A DNA stretch of 64,000 nt from Bog-473 sp963754445 (GTDB taxonomy: Bacteria > Actinomycetota > Acidimicrobiia > Acidimicrobiales > RAAP-2): the NCBI GenBank assembly GCA_963754445.1, contig CAVWFT010000002.1, positions 1,116,001 through 1,180,000 of the forward strand. The letters are read 5' to 3'. Positions 23,530-32,889 of the stretch are shown piece by piece (position 1 is the first letter of the stretch; every line of letters starts with the position of its first letter). The translations under genes were made by a program, and so were the position numbers. The notes under the pieces were generated by a model. The model had not been told where the DNA came from. It saw only the letters and a program-made list of their open reading frames with translations, and searched no databases.

Positions 23530-25023
23530 ATGGAGCGCGAAGTCGTCACCGGGTACTGCTGGCCGCAATCGGCAGTCGCCGGAGAACAGGTCGGATTGCA
23601 CCTGTCGTCATCTGGTGGGCGACCGGTGCGGGTCGAGGTTGCACGAGTCGGGGCCCGACGCGATGTGGTCTTCAGCGCTGCGGCCGTCACTGTCGGCGAA
23701 CACGCCACGCCAAAGGACGCCGCCTCGAAGGGGTGCGGTTGGCCCGTCGCCCTGACCCTCGACGTCGATCCCCTGTGGCGTTCGGGGTACTACGAGGTCG
23801 TCCTCGAGATCGAGGTCGGTCCGAAGGTGCGACGCGACTATGCCTTCTTCGTCGTCCGTCCGTCCGGGGATGCCCGCATCGTCTTGGCGCTCGCCACCAA
23901 CACGTGGCAGGCCTACAACGATTTCGGCGGCCCGAACCTGTACACCGGCGGCACCCACGTCGCTCTGCGCCGACCGATGGCGGCGGGTTACCTCTACAAG
24001 CCGCCGGGTAAGGGGCGCCGGGTCACGGCGACAGGCGCGCCCGACCCGCAGAACGCAGCGCACGTCGGTTACATCCAAATCAATCACCTCTCGGGTTACG
24101 CCGGTTCGGCCGGCTGGCCCGACTGGGAGCTGCCCTTCATCGAATGGGCGGAACGCGAGGGTTTCGAGATCGGCGTGTGCACGAATGCAGATTTGGAAGT
24201 GCACCCCGAGGTCTTGGATGGGGCAAACCTCTATCTCTCCGTCGGTCACGACGAGTACTGGTCGATGGGCATGCGGGACACCGTCGAGGCCTTCATTGCC
24301 GGGGGTGGCAATGCCGCCTTTTTCTCGGGGAACACCTCCTTGTGGCAGGTTCGACTCGAGGGTGATGAGCGTGACGTGATGGTCGGGTACAAGGGATTCT
24401 TCAAGAGCGACCCGCTGATGGGCACCGATCGCGAGGCAGAGACAACGACCTTCTGGTCCGACGTGGTCGTCGAGCGACCCGAGAACCATATGACCGGTGT
24501 CTCTTTTACGCGCGGGGGTTATCACCGCATCGGTCGCAATGTGACCCAGGGCCTCGGTGGTTACACCGTTCATCGCGCCGGTCACTGGCTATTCGAGGGC
24601 ACGGGACTCGGCTACGGCGACGTGCTCGGTGTGGCGGCGACTGTCGTCGGCTACGAGTGCGACGGGTGCGTCTTCACGTACCGGGATGGACTGCCTTATC
24701 CGACCGGTGAGGACGGCACGCCAGAGTCCTTCGAGATACTCGGAACGTGCCCGACGCAGCACTTCACACGTGAGACCGCACCGCGGCCGCCGAAGCCGGG
24801 CGAGCCGAGCGAGTTGGAGTACATCGCATCCCGCGTCTTCGGGTCGCGAGAGCCAGAAGCCTTGGAGCGCATCAGGCATGGCCACGCCGTCCTCGGCGCA
24901 TACACGAACGAGGCGGGGGCAAGCGTGGTCACATCAGGGTCGACTGACTGGGCTCACGGATTGGCTGGTCGTGACGCCCAGATCGAGCAGATCACTCGAA
25001 ACGTCTTGACGCGCCTGGGGTAG
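23530..25023 (+). CDS. N,N-dimethylformamidase beta-subunit-like protein
   Basis: A 497-residue protein matching the large-subunit domain of N,N-dimethylformamidase: LALATNTWQAYNDFGG.NLYTGG in the middle, LYLSVGHDEYWS (conserved GHDEYW) and the following AAFFSGNTSLWQV strand. The N-terminal 110 residues form a beta-sandwich. In the true enzyme a small alpha subunit is also needed, and none is seen next to this gene, so the substrate is uncertain. Many genomes carry such proteins without formamide use. Start ATG 23530 follows GGGTCGGGGG. Monocistronic. Confidence 0.85.
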   Translation: MEREVVTGYCWPQSAVAGEQVGLHLSSSGGRPVRVEVARVGARRDVVFSAAAVTVGEHATPKDAASKGCGWPVALTLDVDPLWRSGYYEVVLEIEVGPKVRRDYAFFVVRPSGDARIVLALATNTWQAYNDFGGPNLYTGGTHVALRRPMAAGYLYKPPGKGRRVTATGAPDPQNAAHVGYIQINHLSGYAGSAGWPDWELPFIEWAEREGFEIGVCTNADLEVHPEVLDGANLYLSVGHDEYWSMGMRDTVEAFIAGGGNAAFFSGNTSLWQVRLEGDERDVMVGYKGFFKSDPLMGTDREAETTTFWSDVVVERPENHMTGVSFTRGGYHRIGRNVTQGLGGYTVHRAGHWLFEGTGLGYGDVLGVAATVVGYECDGCVFTYRDGLPYPTGEDGTPESFEILGTCPTQHFTRETAPRPPKPGEPSELEYIASRVFGSREPEALERIRHGHAVLGAYTNEAGASVVTSGSTDWAHGLAGRDAQIEQITRNVLTRLG

Positions 25024-25102
25024 GCGGCCGGGACCGCCTCGACGCACTGAGCCTTGCGAGGCGCAGATCGGGAGCGACGTTCAGCCAGAGACCCTGTGCC
25101 GG

Positions 25103-25651
25103 TCACGTCGTAGAGTCGAGGCACTCCTCGATACTGACTTCGTGACTCCCATCGCGATGCTGGGGAAGATGGCGTGAGGAGTACGCGTCCGCGTTGATTC
25201 TCACGGAGTCCGCCTCGACGACCCCGGGTCGGATGCGGGCGGGGACTCCGAGTGCCATGGCACCGCTCGGCACCTCGGTACCGGGCGAGACGACGGCCCC
25301 TGCTCCCACCAGGGAGGCCGAACGGCAGATGGCACGTTCCAGGACGACGGCGCCCGAACCGATCAGCACCAGATCCTCGAGGAGACAACCCTCGAGATGC
25401 GCGAGGTGACCGATGACGCAATCGGCCCCGATGCGAGTCTGATTCACGGCTTGCGTGTGAATCACGGCACCGTCCTGGACGGATGTCCGTGCGCCGATGA
25501 CGATCGGTCCGTTGTCGGCACGAATGATCACTCCGGGCCAGACACTCGCCTTCGGGCCGAGCCGAACCTCGCCGATCAGCACTGCGTGAGGGTGGACGTA
25601 AGCATCCGGGTGAATCCGCGGTCGTTCTTGGTCCAGTGCGTAGAGGGTCAT
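25103..25651 (-). CDS. Gamma-class carbonic anhydrase-family protein
   Basis: A 182-residue left-handed beta-helix hexapeptide protein (IGEVRLGPKASVWPGVIIRAD, GARTSVQDGAVIHTQ, IGADCVIGHLAHLEG). The His residues in VIHT and GHLAHLEG are at the metal-site positions of gamma carbonic anhydrase (His81/117/122 type). The product is probably a trimer with metal at subunit interfaces. Activity in this large family is often not carbonic anhydrase. Start ATG 25651 is chosen over 25660. Single gene, convergent with the dimethylformamidase-like gene. Confidence 0.88.
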   Translation of the reverse strand: MTLYALDQERPRIHPDAYVHPHAVLIGEVRLGPKASVWPGVIIRADNGPIVIGARTSVQDGAVIHTQAVNQTRIGADCVIGHLAHLEGCLLEDLVLIGSGAVVLERAICRSASLVGAGAVVSPGTEVPSGAMALGVPARIRPGVVEADSVRINADAYSSRHLPQHRDGSHEVSIEECLDSTT

Positions 25652-25754
25652 GGCGACCATTCAAACAGGAGACGATCTCGGCCCCGGCCAATCCACGACA
25701 ACATCCACGTCGACGGTGCGACGTCGGATGGATGCCGTCAGCTGAGCCTCGTGG

Positions 25755-28712
25755 TTAGGTGGCTTCGACTCCTTCGAGAACGGCAAGAAGCTCGTCACCC
25801 CAGCGCTCGAGTCGGACCGGCCCCACGCCTTTGCATCGAGCCAGCTCGGCGAGGGTTTTCGGTCGATCTCTCGCGATCCCGGTCAATTCGCTGTCGTTCA
25901 ACACCACATAGGCCGGCACCGCTGCCTGTTTGGCGGCGCCCGAGCGCCATTCCCGAAGCGCAGTGATGTACTGCTCGGCGGCGCCCGATGATCCGGCAGG
26001 ATCTTCGTTGGGCCCGACGAGCACCATGGTGACCCCTTGGACTCGCACCTCCGAGCCGAACGGCACCATCAGCCGAGCGTCGCCGACCCGGATGGTCGCT
26101 GTCGACTCCGCAAGGTCGACGACGGTCCCTGAGTGGCCTGCATGATCGAAGGCGAGCCCGATCTCTGCTCGCAGGCCCGGTGCCGCGTGGACCGGCCGTG
26201 GAGACGGGTCTCGGCGCCGCCGCGAGTTCGAGTGTGCGCTGCTGCCGGACCTGCCCGTCGTAGACGCCGGGCGATTCCGGGATGCTCCCTCCAGCGGTCG
26301 GTGGTCCGATCGTGTCGCCTGCATGATCGGCGTGCGCGGTCTGCTCCCGTCGAGCTCGGCCACAAATGGAGACGGCTCATGCGCGTCGGCAAGTACCAGC
26401 ACTTGGTTGATGGCCCGCGTAAGCGCGACATGGAAGACGCGGCGTTCCCCCTCCTCGTCGTTGCTCAAGCGATGGGGGAAGAGGTCTTTCGAGGCCCCGT
26501 AGACAATCACGTACGGCCACTCTCGACCCTTGACCTTGTGGATCGTGGACAGGTGCACGGCCGGGCCTTCGCTCGGTGGGCGCCCGAGAACAGTGCGCAG
26601 CCAGGTTTCGAACGTTTCCACGTCGGGATGGAGCGCCGCCAATGACTCGAGTGCCAACAGGTCGTCAGCATGTGTCGACCGATCCGCCTCGCGCCGGGAG
26701 GAGTCCAGCACGTCCATCGTCTCACCCAAGCCGACTTCCGTGCGCACCGCCCTGACCGCGGCCGTGCTGGACGCTCGACACGCTGCGGCGACGGCGTCGA
26801 TCGAATCTGCGTACGCCACGAGCTTTGGCGCATCGCGGCCCGAGAGCCGACCGGCCAGGCGCCGGATGTCCGAGACCGAGGTCATGGCCCGATCTGAGAG
26901 CATCTTGGTCACGTTCGGTGCGATCCCTCGCGAGGGTCGGCGGATGGTCTGAGTGACATCCTCGGTTCGAATCGCCCGAGGAGACATACCCATGCGTAGA
27001 TAGGCGAACGTGGTGGCCACGCCCGTTCGTCTCAATACCTCGGCGCTCAGCGGCGCGGTGGAGGGAATGCCGGCTTCGGACAGGGCGACCTGGATCGGGA
27101 GCAGGGTCGAGTTGACTCTTGACAGCACGGCGATCTCTTGCGGCATGACATCGGCCTGCTGCCACGCCGAGATGGCATCTACCGCAGTCTGGGCGAGTCG
27201 TTCCGCATCGGAGGTCAGGACGGACACGGGGCCGCTGTTGTGGAGAGGAGCCCCGAAGCCCGGGAGCGCATCGGTGCGCGCCGGAGGCGTCGTGATCCTC
27301 TTGTCGATCCGTGTCCGGTTGTAGGAAAGTACGTGCGTCGCGGCTCCAACGACCGCTGGCGGACACCGGTAGTTCACCTCCAGTGCATAGTGGCGGGCCC
27401 CGGGGAAGTGCTCGTCGAACTTGATCAGGTACTCGGGCGTCGCACCGGAGTATCCGTAGATCACCTGATCGTCGTCGCCGACTGCAAAGACGTTGTAGGC
27501 GGGAGCCGACAACAGTCTGATCAACAGCATGTGGGCGGGATTGAGATCCTGGAACTCATCGACCAGCAAGTGCCGACAGCGGCCCTGGGCTGCACTGCGG
27601 GCATCGGGGTCACGCAGCAGGATCTCGATCGAGCGATAGATCTGCTCGTCGAAGTCGACCGTACCCGTTTCGGCCATGAGATCCCGGTAGGTGTCGAACC
27701 CGTCGGCAAGACCGTGAGCATCGGGAATTTCGTCCTCGACAGCGGCCGGAGACCGAAGGCCGAGCCGGACGGCCGACAGCGCATCGATGTAGGGGAGAAC
27801 GGTGTCGGTGTTGGCCTGGCGGCGCACGTCGAAGACACGTTGTACCAGGTCTCGAACCCGGGACTCCTCGAGAACGCCCAGGCGCCCCTGCCCACCGAAT
27901 TGATTGCAGATCCAGAGCCCGAGACCGTTGATCGTCCGGATGTGGGGGCCACCAGGCGTCACGAAACCGTCGGATCGTTCCTGCAGTTCGTCGGCCGCCT
28001 TCCGGTTGAAGGCGAGCACCGTCACCGTTGAATGGTCCACCCCCTGTCCTAAGACCAGGTGGCGCAGGCGCTCAGTCAGGACCCTGGTCTTGCCCGATCC
28101 GGCCGGAGCGATGACTCTGGCGCCTCCCGTGCGATGGCTGACGGCCGCCAGCTGATCCCTGGCCAGGCTTGCCGTCGGCGGTGGGTGACCGACCGTGGCA
28201 ATCGAACCCACCTCGGTATTCCACCGGTGTGTGACCCCGATCCCATCGGGAAGTTCGGCGGGGGCGAATGGTCCTCCGTCGACGTAGAGCGCTGTGCCTG
28301 AGGCCGTTGCGATATCCGCTGGCGCTTCCTCGCTCACCCCGTGTCGGGCTGCGCTCCTTGCGGCCTTGCGGCCGTGCCACCAGATCGGATCCCCGCTCCG
28401 GGCGTCGTAGTTGTTCGCCCAGACCAGGAAGTGGAGGCGCTCGCGTGTGAATTCGAAGCCGGGGCCGAGGTCGTGGACCGGGAGTCGACAGATCTCCCGT
28501 TCCTGCAGCGCCTTGGGGTCGATCGCCAGCTCGATCACGACCGGCCGACGCTCGAACCAGGCCTCGTGCAACGAGCTCAAGGCCCGACCGGGCTCGACAA
28601 GCGTCTCGTCGTCGAGGGCGATCCTCGGGCACCCTGCCCAGGGGGTTGGGGCGGATTGTCCGGGAAGTACGACGACACCACGGCCAAGTTCGGGCGGCCC
28701 TGGCGTTGCCAC
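25755..28712 (-). CDS. UvrD/Rep-family DNA helicase with HRDC-like C-terminus
   Basis: A 985-residue SF1A helicase. Residues 1-190 are an extra N-terminal region without helicase motifs. Then come Walker A (IAPAGSGKTRVL, about 205), motif Ia/Ib (LAFNRKAADEL), motif II (LLVDEFQDLN), motif III (GDDDQVIYGYSGA), motif IV-V (VHLSTIHKVKGREW) and motif VI (RRVFHVALTRAINQV). The C-terminal 75 residues (PAYVVLNDSELTGIARDRPKTL, CKGVGPVRLERWG) form an HRDC/RNase D-like DNA-binding domain. This architecture is characteristic of actinobacterial UvrD2-type helicases. GTG start. Role: ATP-driven 3'-5' unwinding in repair. Confidence 0.92.
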   Translation of the reverse strand: MATPGPPELGRGVVVLPGQSAPTPWAGCPRIALDDETLVEPGRALSSLHEAWFERRPVVIELAIDPKALQEREICRLPVHDLGPGFEFTRERLHFLVWANNYDARSGDPIWWHGRKAARSAARHGVSEEAPADIATASGTALYVDGGPFAPAELPDGIGVTHRWNTEVGSIATVGHPPPTASLARDQLAAVSHRTGGARVIAPAGSGKTRVLTERLRHLVLGQGVDHSTVTVLAFNRKAADELQERSDGFVTPGGPHIRTINGLGLWICNQFGGQGRLGVLEESRVRDLVQRVFDVRRQANTDTVLPYIDALSAVRLGLRSPAAVEDEIPDAHGLADGFDTYRDLMAETGTVDFDEQIYRSIEILLRDPDARSAAQGRCRHLLVDEFQDLNPAHMLLIRLLSAPAYNVFAVGDDDQVIYGYSGATPEYLIKFDEHFPGARHYALEVNYRCPPAVVGAATHVLSYNRTRIDKRITTPPARTDALPGFGAPLHNSGPVSVLTSDAERLAQTAVDAISAWQQADVMPQEIAVLSRVNSTLLPIQVALSEAGIPSTAPLSAEVLRRTGVATTFAYLRMGMSPRAIRTEDVTQTIRRPSRGIAPNVTKMLSDRAMTSVSDIRRLAGRLSGRDAPKLVAYADSIDAVAAACRASSTAAVRAVRTEVGLGETMDVLDSSRREADRSTHADDLLALESLAALHPDVETFETWLRTVLGRPPSEGPAVHLSTIHKVKGREWPYVIVYGASKDLFPHRLSNDEEGERRVFHVALTRAINQVLVLADAHEPSPFVAELDGSRPRTPIMQATRSDHRPLEGASRNRPASTTGRSGSSAHSNSRRRRDPSPRPVHAAPGLRAEIGLAFDHAGHSGTVVDLAESTATIRVGDARLMVPFGSEVRVQGVTMVLVGPNEDPAGSSGAAEQYITALREWRSGAAKQAAVPAYVVLNDSELTGIARDRPKTLAELARCKGVGPVRLERWGDELLAVLEGVEAT

Positions 28713-28813
28713 CCGTTCAACCTACCGGAGGGTTGTTTCGGTGGTGCAGCCGTCGGATTCGACGATTCGGTGCACGCGGCGGGCGTCGGCCGTCAGAGGA
28801 GGAGGGATGAGCG

Positions 28814-29506
28814 TCAGGAGGGCGACGCCGCCAACTCGGCTAGAGAGCCGATGTGGCGGTGCTGGTCGCCGCCGGGACACATGTCGAACGGATCGAAATG
28901 GATCGGAACGAGGCCGGCATTCCTGGCGCCGACGACGTCGTAGGCCACGGTGTCGCCGACATAGGCGATCTCCTCGGCCGGAAAGTTCACGGCGGCAACG
29001 GCCGGGGCGAACGCTCTCGGATCGGGCTTCGCCACCCCGATCACCGCGGAATCCACTATGGCCCGGACAGACACCCCGGGCCCATCGCCCACCTGGCAGA
29101 TGCGGTGCAGGTGCATCTGGTCTTCGACCGTCCCGTCCGCGTTGCTGACCAGCGCGAGTGGCGTGCCTTGCTCGGCCAGCGCACGCATTCCCTCGACAGA
29201 ACCTGCGATGACATGTCGCCAAATGTCGATGGCCGGTTGCGTCCACAGGACGGTCAATGCCGCGACGGCACGGTCGTGGTCACGAGATTCGATGCCCATC
29301 GCCTCGACAAGGCCGGACAGGTAGGCACCTTGGAAGTCCCCTTGGGTGACGGCGCCGTCGACTGCAGCAATGCCGCACACGTGTGTCCGCTCGGGGTCGA
29401 AGCTTTCGACATCGATCTGCGCTGCGTGCAGCGCGCGGGTGAGAGGTTCTGCATGCGGGACGAGGAGTACGCCCCCCACGTCGAGGAGCACGGCGGAAAA
29501 AGTCAC
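28814..29506 (-). CDS. HAD-superfamily hydrolase
   Basis: A 230-residue haloacid-dehalogenase-like phosphatase. Motif I is LLDVGGVLL, with Gly where many members have the second Asp (DxGGV instead of DxDG). Motif II is ALVSNADG, motif III Lys is in GVAKPDPRAF, and motif IV is AYVGDTVAYDVVGA. The cap is a helical C1 type. The nucleophile Asp is present. Replacement of the second Asp is known in several REG-2-like members, so activity should not be assumed. GTG start at 29506. It lies between the helicase and dinB on the same strand with gaps over 100 bases. Confidence 0.87.
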   Translation of the reverse strand: MTFSAVLLDVGGVLLVPHAEPLTRALHAAQIDVESFDPERTHVCGIAAVDGAVTQGDFQGAYLSGLVEAMGIESRDHDRAVAALTVLWTQPAIDIWRHVIAGSVEGMRALAEQGTPLALVSNADGTVEDQMHLHRICQVGDGPGVSVRAIVDSAVIGVAKPDPRAFAPAVAAVNFPAEEIAYVGDTVAYDVVGARNAGLVPIHFDPFDMCPGGDQHRHIGSLAELAASPS

Positions 29507-29634
29507 GACTGGACGTTATCGACACGGGCAACCGCGGCTCTCGCACCCTCATCACTCCGAGACACCAGATACCTCCCTTCCGTCTCTTCCCACTCGTCCT
29601 TCGGTGGGCGACGTCGGGCAGTCGGCGCAGCGCC

Positions 29635-30966
29635 TCACGTCCTTCTCGGTGGGGTCCGGCGACTGGTCTTCTCTGCGGGCCTCCGCTCCTTGCGTGCACC
29701 CGCTCCTCGTTCGGCCAGCTCGCGGAACTCCTCGGGGACCCGGTCTGCCCCCGAGAGCACAGACGTGGCGTATCCGACCGCCGCCCGCCCGAATTTGTCT
29801 CGAATGGCATCGACGGAGCGGTCCACGCCCCATCTGCCGGCTTCGACGATGGAAGGGGGTCGGCACCCGGTGGCGTGGCCGGGGCAAGCAGGATCGAGCG
29901 GCAATTCGAGTTGGAGCGAATGTTCCGGACGGAGGTTCGAGACCGACACCGCCAGCAGGGTGATGTCGCGTTCTCCTTCATTGTCCGCTATGGCCGACCA
30001 GGCAAGGCGGTCGGACACTTCGGTCAGTGTCAACGTGGTCGAGGTTGCGACCGAAAGTGTCACGGAGCGCGTCACGGAGCGGAGCTGGGCGAAACGGACG
30101 CGAACCGTCACCGTCCGACCAGCGACATTGGCCTGTCGCAGGCGGCCGGCAACGCGGTCAACGAGGTAGCCGAGGGTCTCTCTGATCAACTCGGGCGTCG
30201 GCTGCCGGCGCCCGAGCGCTGCCTGGGCACCCATGGACTTGGAACGTGCCGGCCCTTCGACCGCGCGTGCATCGATGTTGGCAGAGAGGGCGGCCAACTT
30301 TGCACCGTTCGTCTCGCCGAGGAGCTTCCCCAGGATCGGGCTGTCCGTCTCGGCGAGCTGTCCGATGGTGTGGATCCCCACGTCGTGCAGACGTCGTTGC
30401 GTCGTCGGTCCGACGCCCCAGATGAGTCCGACCGGTAACGGGTCGAGGAAGTGACGCTCGTCGGCGGGATCGACGGCCACGAGGCCGTTGGGTTTGGCCA
30501 CCTGGGAGGCCACCTTGGCCAGGTGTTTGGTCCGAGCCACCCCGATCGAGAGGTGAAGACCGATCTCCTCGCGCACCCTGCGGCGTATGGCAGCCGCGAT
30601 CTCTGTCGGTGATCCGAACAGGTGCACGGCCCCGGCGACGTCGAGAAATGCCTCGTCTATCGAGACCCGTTCGACCAGTGGTGTGAAGTCGTGGAACACC
30701 GACACGACCTCGTCGCCGAGTTCCTGGTAGCGACGGAAGTGTCCGCCGACGAAGACGAGATCGCCGCAGAGTTGGCGTGCTCTCCACCCCGGCATGCCAC
30801 CGCGGACGCCGTAGCTCCTCGCTTCGTACGACGCCGCCAGCACCACGCTGCCGCCGACCGCGATCGGGCGGCCGCGCAGCGACGGGTCGAGCAATTGTTC
30901 GACCGAGGCGTAGAAGGCATCGAGGTCGGCGTGCAGGATCGTCGCCCCGCCCACAGGGTGATTCAC
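29635..30966 (-). CDS. dinB: DNA polymerase IV (Y-family)
   Basis: A 443-residue translesion polymerase. The catalytic motifs are ILHADLDAFYASVEQ (first metal Asp and steric-gate region), YEARSYGVRGGMP and SIDEAFLDV (second Asp/Glu pair). The thumb HhH segment is VGLIWGVGPTTQRRLHDVGI, and the little-finger domain follows. The C-terminal 60 residues are basic and proline-rich. No clear beta-clamp motif is picked out. GTG start at 30966. A near-perfect SOS box at 30982-30995 places it under LexA. It synthesises across damaged template with low fidelity. Confidence 0.94.
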   Translation of the reverse strand: MNHPVGGATILHADLDAFYASVEQLLDPSLRGRPIAVGGSVVLAASYEARSYGVRGGMPGWRARQLCGDLVFVGGHFRRYQELGDEVVSVFHDFTPLVERVSIDEAFLDVAGAVHLFGSPTEIAAAIRRRVREEIGLHLSIGVARTKHLAKVASQVAKPNGLVAVDPADERHFLDPLPVGLIWGVGPTTQRRLHDVGIHTIGQLAETDSPILGKLLGETNGAKLAALSANIDARAVEGPARSKSMGAQAALGRRQPTPELIRETLGYLVDRVAGRLRQANVAGRTVTVRVRFAQLRSVTRSVTLSVATSTTLTLTEVSDRLAWSAIADNEGERDITLLAVSVSNLRPEHSLQLELPLDPACPGHATGCRPPSIVEAGRWGVDRSVDAIRDKFGRAAVGYATSVLSGADRVPEEFRELAERGAGARKERRPAEKTSRRTPPRRT

Positions 30967-30981
30967 CTCGGGGAGCTTAGT

Positions 30982-30995
30982 CGAACATATGTTCG
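30982..30995. promoter_or_regulatory. LexA (SOS) box upstream of dinB
   Basis: CGAACATATGTTCG is a perfect 14-bp palindrome matching the actinobacterial/Gram-positive LexA site pattern CGAAC-N4-GTTCG. It lies 16-29 bases upstream of the dinB GTG, where LexA would block transcription. Confidence 0.9.
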
Positions 30996-31031
30996 CTTTT
31001 TCGGGCTCGCTTCCCGTCCCCGGTCAACTGC

Positions 31032-31403
31032 TCAGGTGGTCGCCGGCAGCACGTCGATGTCGAATTCGTTGCCTTCCGGGTCGGCCATGCAGCGCCAGGA
31101 GAAACCTTCGAGCTCGCGGGTCGTCCCCGGTTCGAGCCATCGACCCCCGAGGCCTTCGATCTCCCCGGTCGACTCGTCCAGATCAGAGACGACCAGGTCG
31201 AGGTGGACCCGGTTCTTCCCCAATTTCCCTTCGGTGACCTTCTGGAAGCCGACCGTAAGCCCGTCGGCCGTCGGCGAGAGCACGAGGAACTCACCGTCGC
31301 CGATGGTGGTGTCTACGGAGACCCCCAGCAGGGCACACCAAAAGGAGGCCAGCGCCGTCGGATCGGTGCTGTCGATGACCAGGTAGCCGACCGCTGCCGC
31401 CAT
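31032..31403 (-). CDS. VOC-family (glyoxalase-like) protein
   Basis: A 123-residue vicinal-oxygen-chelate protein: GYLVIDSTDPTALASFWCALLG at the start, then VHLDLVVSDLDE and PEGNEFDIDVLP at the end. The metal positions His (VHLDL) and Glu (NEFDI) are kept, while the first-strand ligand is Val/Asp-like, so metal binding may be partial. ATG at 31403 follows GGGAGGA. Function in this family ranges from dioxygenase to antibiotic-binding. Single gene. Confidence 0.88.
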   Translation of the reverse strand: MAAAVGYLVIDSTDPTALASFWCALLGVSVDTTIGDGEFLVLSPTADGLTVGFQKVTEGKLGKNRVHLDLVVSDLDESTGEIEGLGGRWLEPGTTRELEGFSWRCMADPEGNEFDIDVLPATT

Positions 31404-31502
31404 GGACGTCCTCCCATTCTCGCCGGTCGAAATCGTAGGCGTGGCGGGCGGCTCGTGCCGAGCCGGGTGACGGGCGACTCCGGGCCCGCCGATCCCTATC
31501 CT

Positions 31503-32786
31503 TCAGGCCCCGGCTTCTGGATCCCCGCCGAGCACACCCCGCTCGCGCAGCGCGGCGATCGCCGCCTCCGAATAACCCATCTCCGCCAGCACCTCGCTTC
31601 CGTGCTCGCCGAGGCGAGGCGGCGGATAGCGGTGCGTGGCCCGTGCCTCGTCCATCGTGATCGGCGTGTCGACGAGCCGGAGATCGGGCACGTCGGGGTG
31701 GGCCAGGTTCACGAGCAGCGACAGCGCATCGAGCTGCGGGTCGGCAGCAAGGTCGGCCACGGTCCGAACCGGGCTGCACGGAATGCCGTTGTCCCGGAAG
31801 ATGTGCTGCCACTCGGCCGACGTCTTCGTGCTCAGACGGATCTGCAAGGCGTCATGGAGCGCTTGGCGGTTCGCCACTCGGTCGGCATTGGTCCGATATC
31901 GCTCGTCCTCCACCAGATCGGGTACCGCGAGCAGTGCGGTCACCGTGGCGAACATGGCGTCGTTTCCGGCAGTGAGGAGCAGGTCTCCGTCTGACGTGGC
32001 GAACACCTCGTAGGGCGCGATGAAGGGCGCCGCTGACCCGTGACGCTGCGGTGCCACACCCGACCCCAGGTACCCGACGAGTTGGTACGAGAGCCACCAC
32101 GTCGACGTTTCGAACAGGCTGGCTTGGAGGTGGGTTCCCGTGCCGGTCGCGGCGCGCTCTATGAGGGCAGCCTGGATGCCGATCGTCGCCCAGAGGGCGG
32201 TCCCGAGGTCGATCGCGCTGATTCCGAGCCGGACCGGTTGATCTTCCGGCCGGCCGGTGAGGCTCATGATGCCCGTCTCCGCCTGCAGGACCGGGTCATA
32301 CCCGGGCAAGTCTCGCTTGGGCCCTTGACTGCCGTAGGCGCTGATGGAGCAATAGACGACGCGTTCGTTGAGTGCCGCCACGGACGGGTAGTCCAGGCCC
32401 CGCTTCGCGAGCGAGCCAGGCCGGAAGCTCTCGATCACCACGTCTGCCCTCGCCGCCAAGGCCCGCACGATCTCCTGGCCCTCAGGATGGTCCAGGTCCA
32501 CGGCCACGCTTCGCTTGTTGCGGTTGGCGGCGAGATTTACCGCACTGAGGCCGTTCCACTGCGGCGGGAGCCAGGCCCTGGTGTCATCGCCGCCAGCCGG
32601 ATGTTCGATCTTGATGACGTCCGCTCCGAGATCTCCGAGCACCATGGTGCAGAAGGGCCCGGCCAGGTTCCGGCTGAGGTCGAGGACGCGTACCCCGTGC
32701 AGCGTCCGGGACAGTTTCGTCACCGTTTCCGGGTGCGGGGGCCCGTTCGTCTCGAGCTCGTTCGTCCCATCGTCGTGTTCAGTCAT
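31503..32786 (-). CDS. CaiB/BaiF family III CoA-transferase
   Basis: A 427-residue CoA-transferase. Seen: RVLDLSRNLAGPFCTMVLGDLGADVIKIEHP, then RNKRSVAVDL, the catalytic Asp in LPGYDPVLQAETGIMSLTG, and the C-terminal EHGSEVLAEMGY. Family III enzymes swap CoA between carboxylic acids, and this neighbourhood does not identify the acid. Start ATG 32786 is used; an in-frame TTG lies 21 bases upstream. Gene order (divergent solute-binding protein next door) would allow a link to uptake and activation of an organic acid, which is inference. Confidence 0.9.
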   Translation of the reverse strand: MTEHDDGTNELETNGPPHPETVTKLSRTLHGVRVLDLSRNLAGPFCTMVLGDLGADVIKIEHPAGGDDTRAWLPPQWNGLSAVNLAANRNKRSVAVDLDHPEGQEIVRALAARADVVIESFRPGSLAKRGLDYPSVAALNERVVYCSISAYGSQGPKRDLPGYDPVLQAETGIMSLTGRPEDQPVRLGISAIDLGTALWATIGIQAALIERAATGTGTHLQASLFETSTWWLSYQLVGYLGSGVAPQRHGSAAPFIAPYEVFATSDGDLLLTAGNDAMFATVTALLAVPDLVEDERYRTNADRVANRQALHDALQIRLSTKTSAEWQHIFRDNGIPCSPVRTVADLAADPQLDALSLLVNLAHPDVPDLRLVDTPITMDEARATHRYPPPRLGEHGSEVLAEMGYSEAAIAALRERGVLGGDPEAGA

Positions 32787-32889
32787 CGCGACGAGCACCC
32801 TAGGCAATGCGGATCCGGCGCCCTGCGCGAAGTGGCAGCGAGGCGCCGGGTGCCCAGCAAACCCGCGTCAGATGGACTAGATCCAGGTG

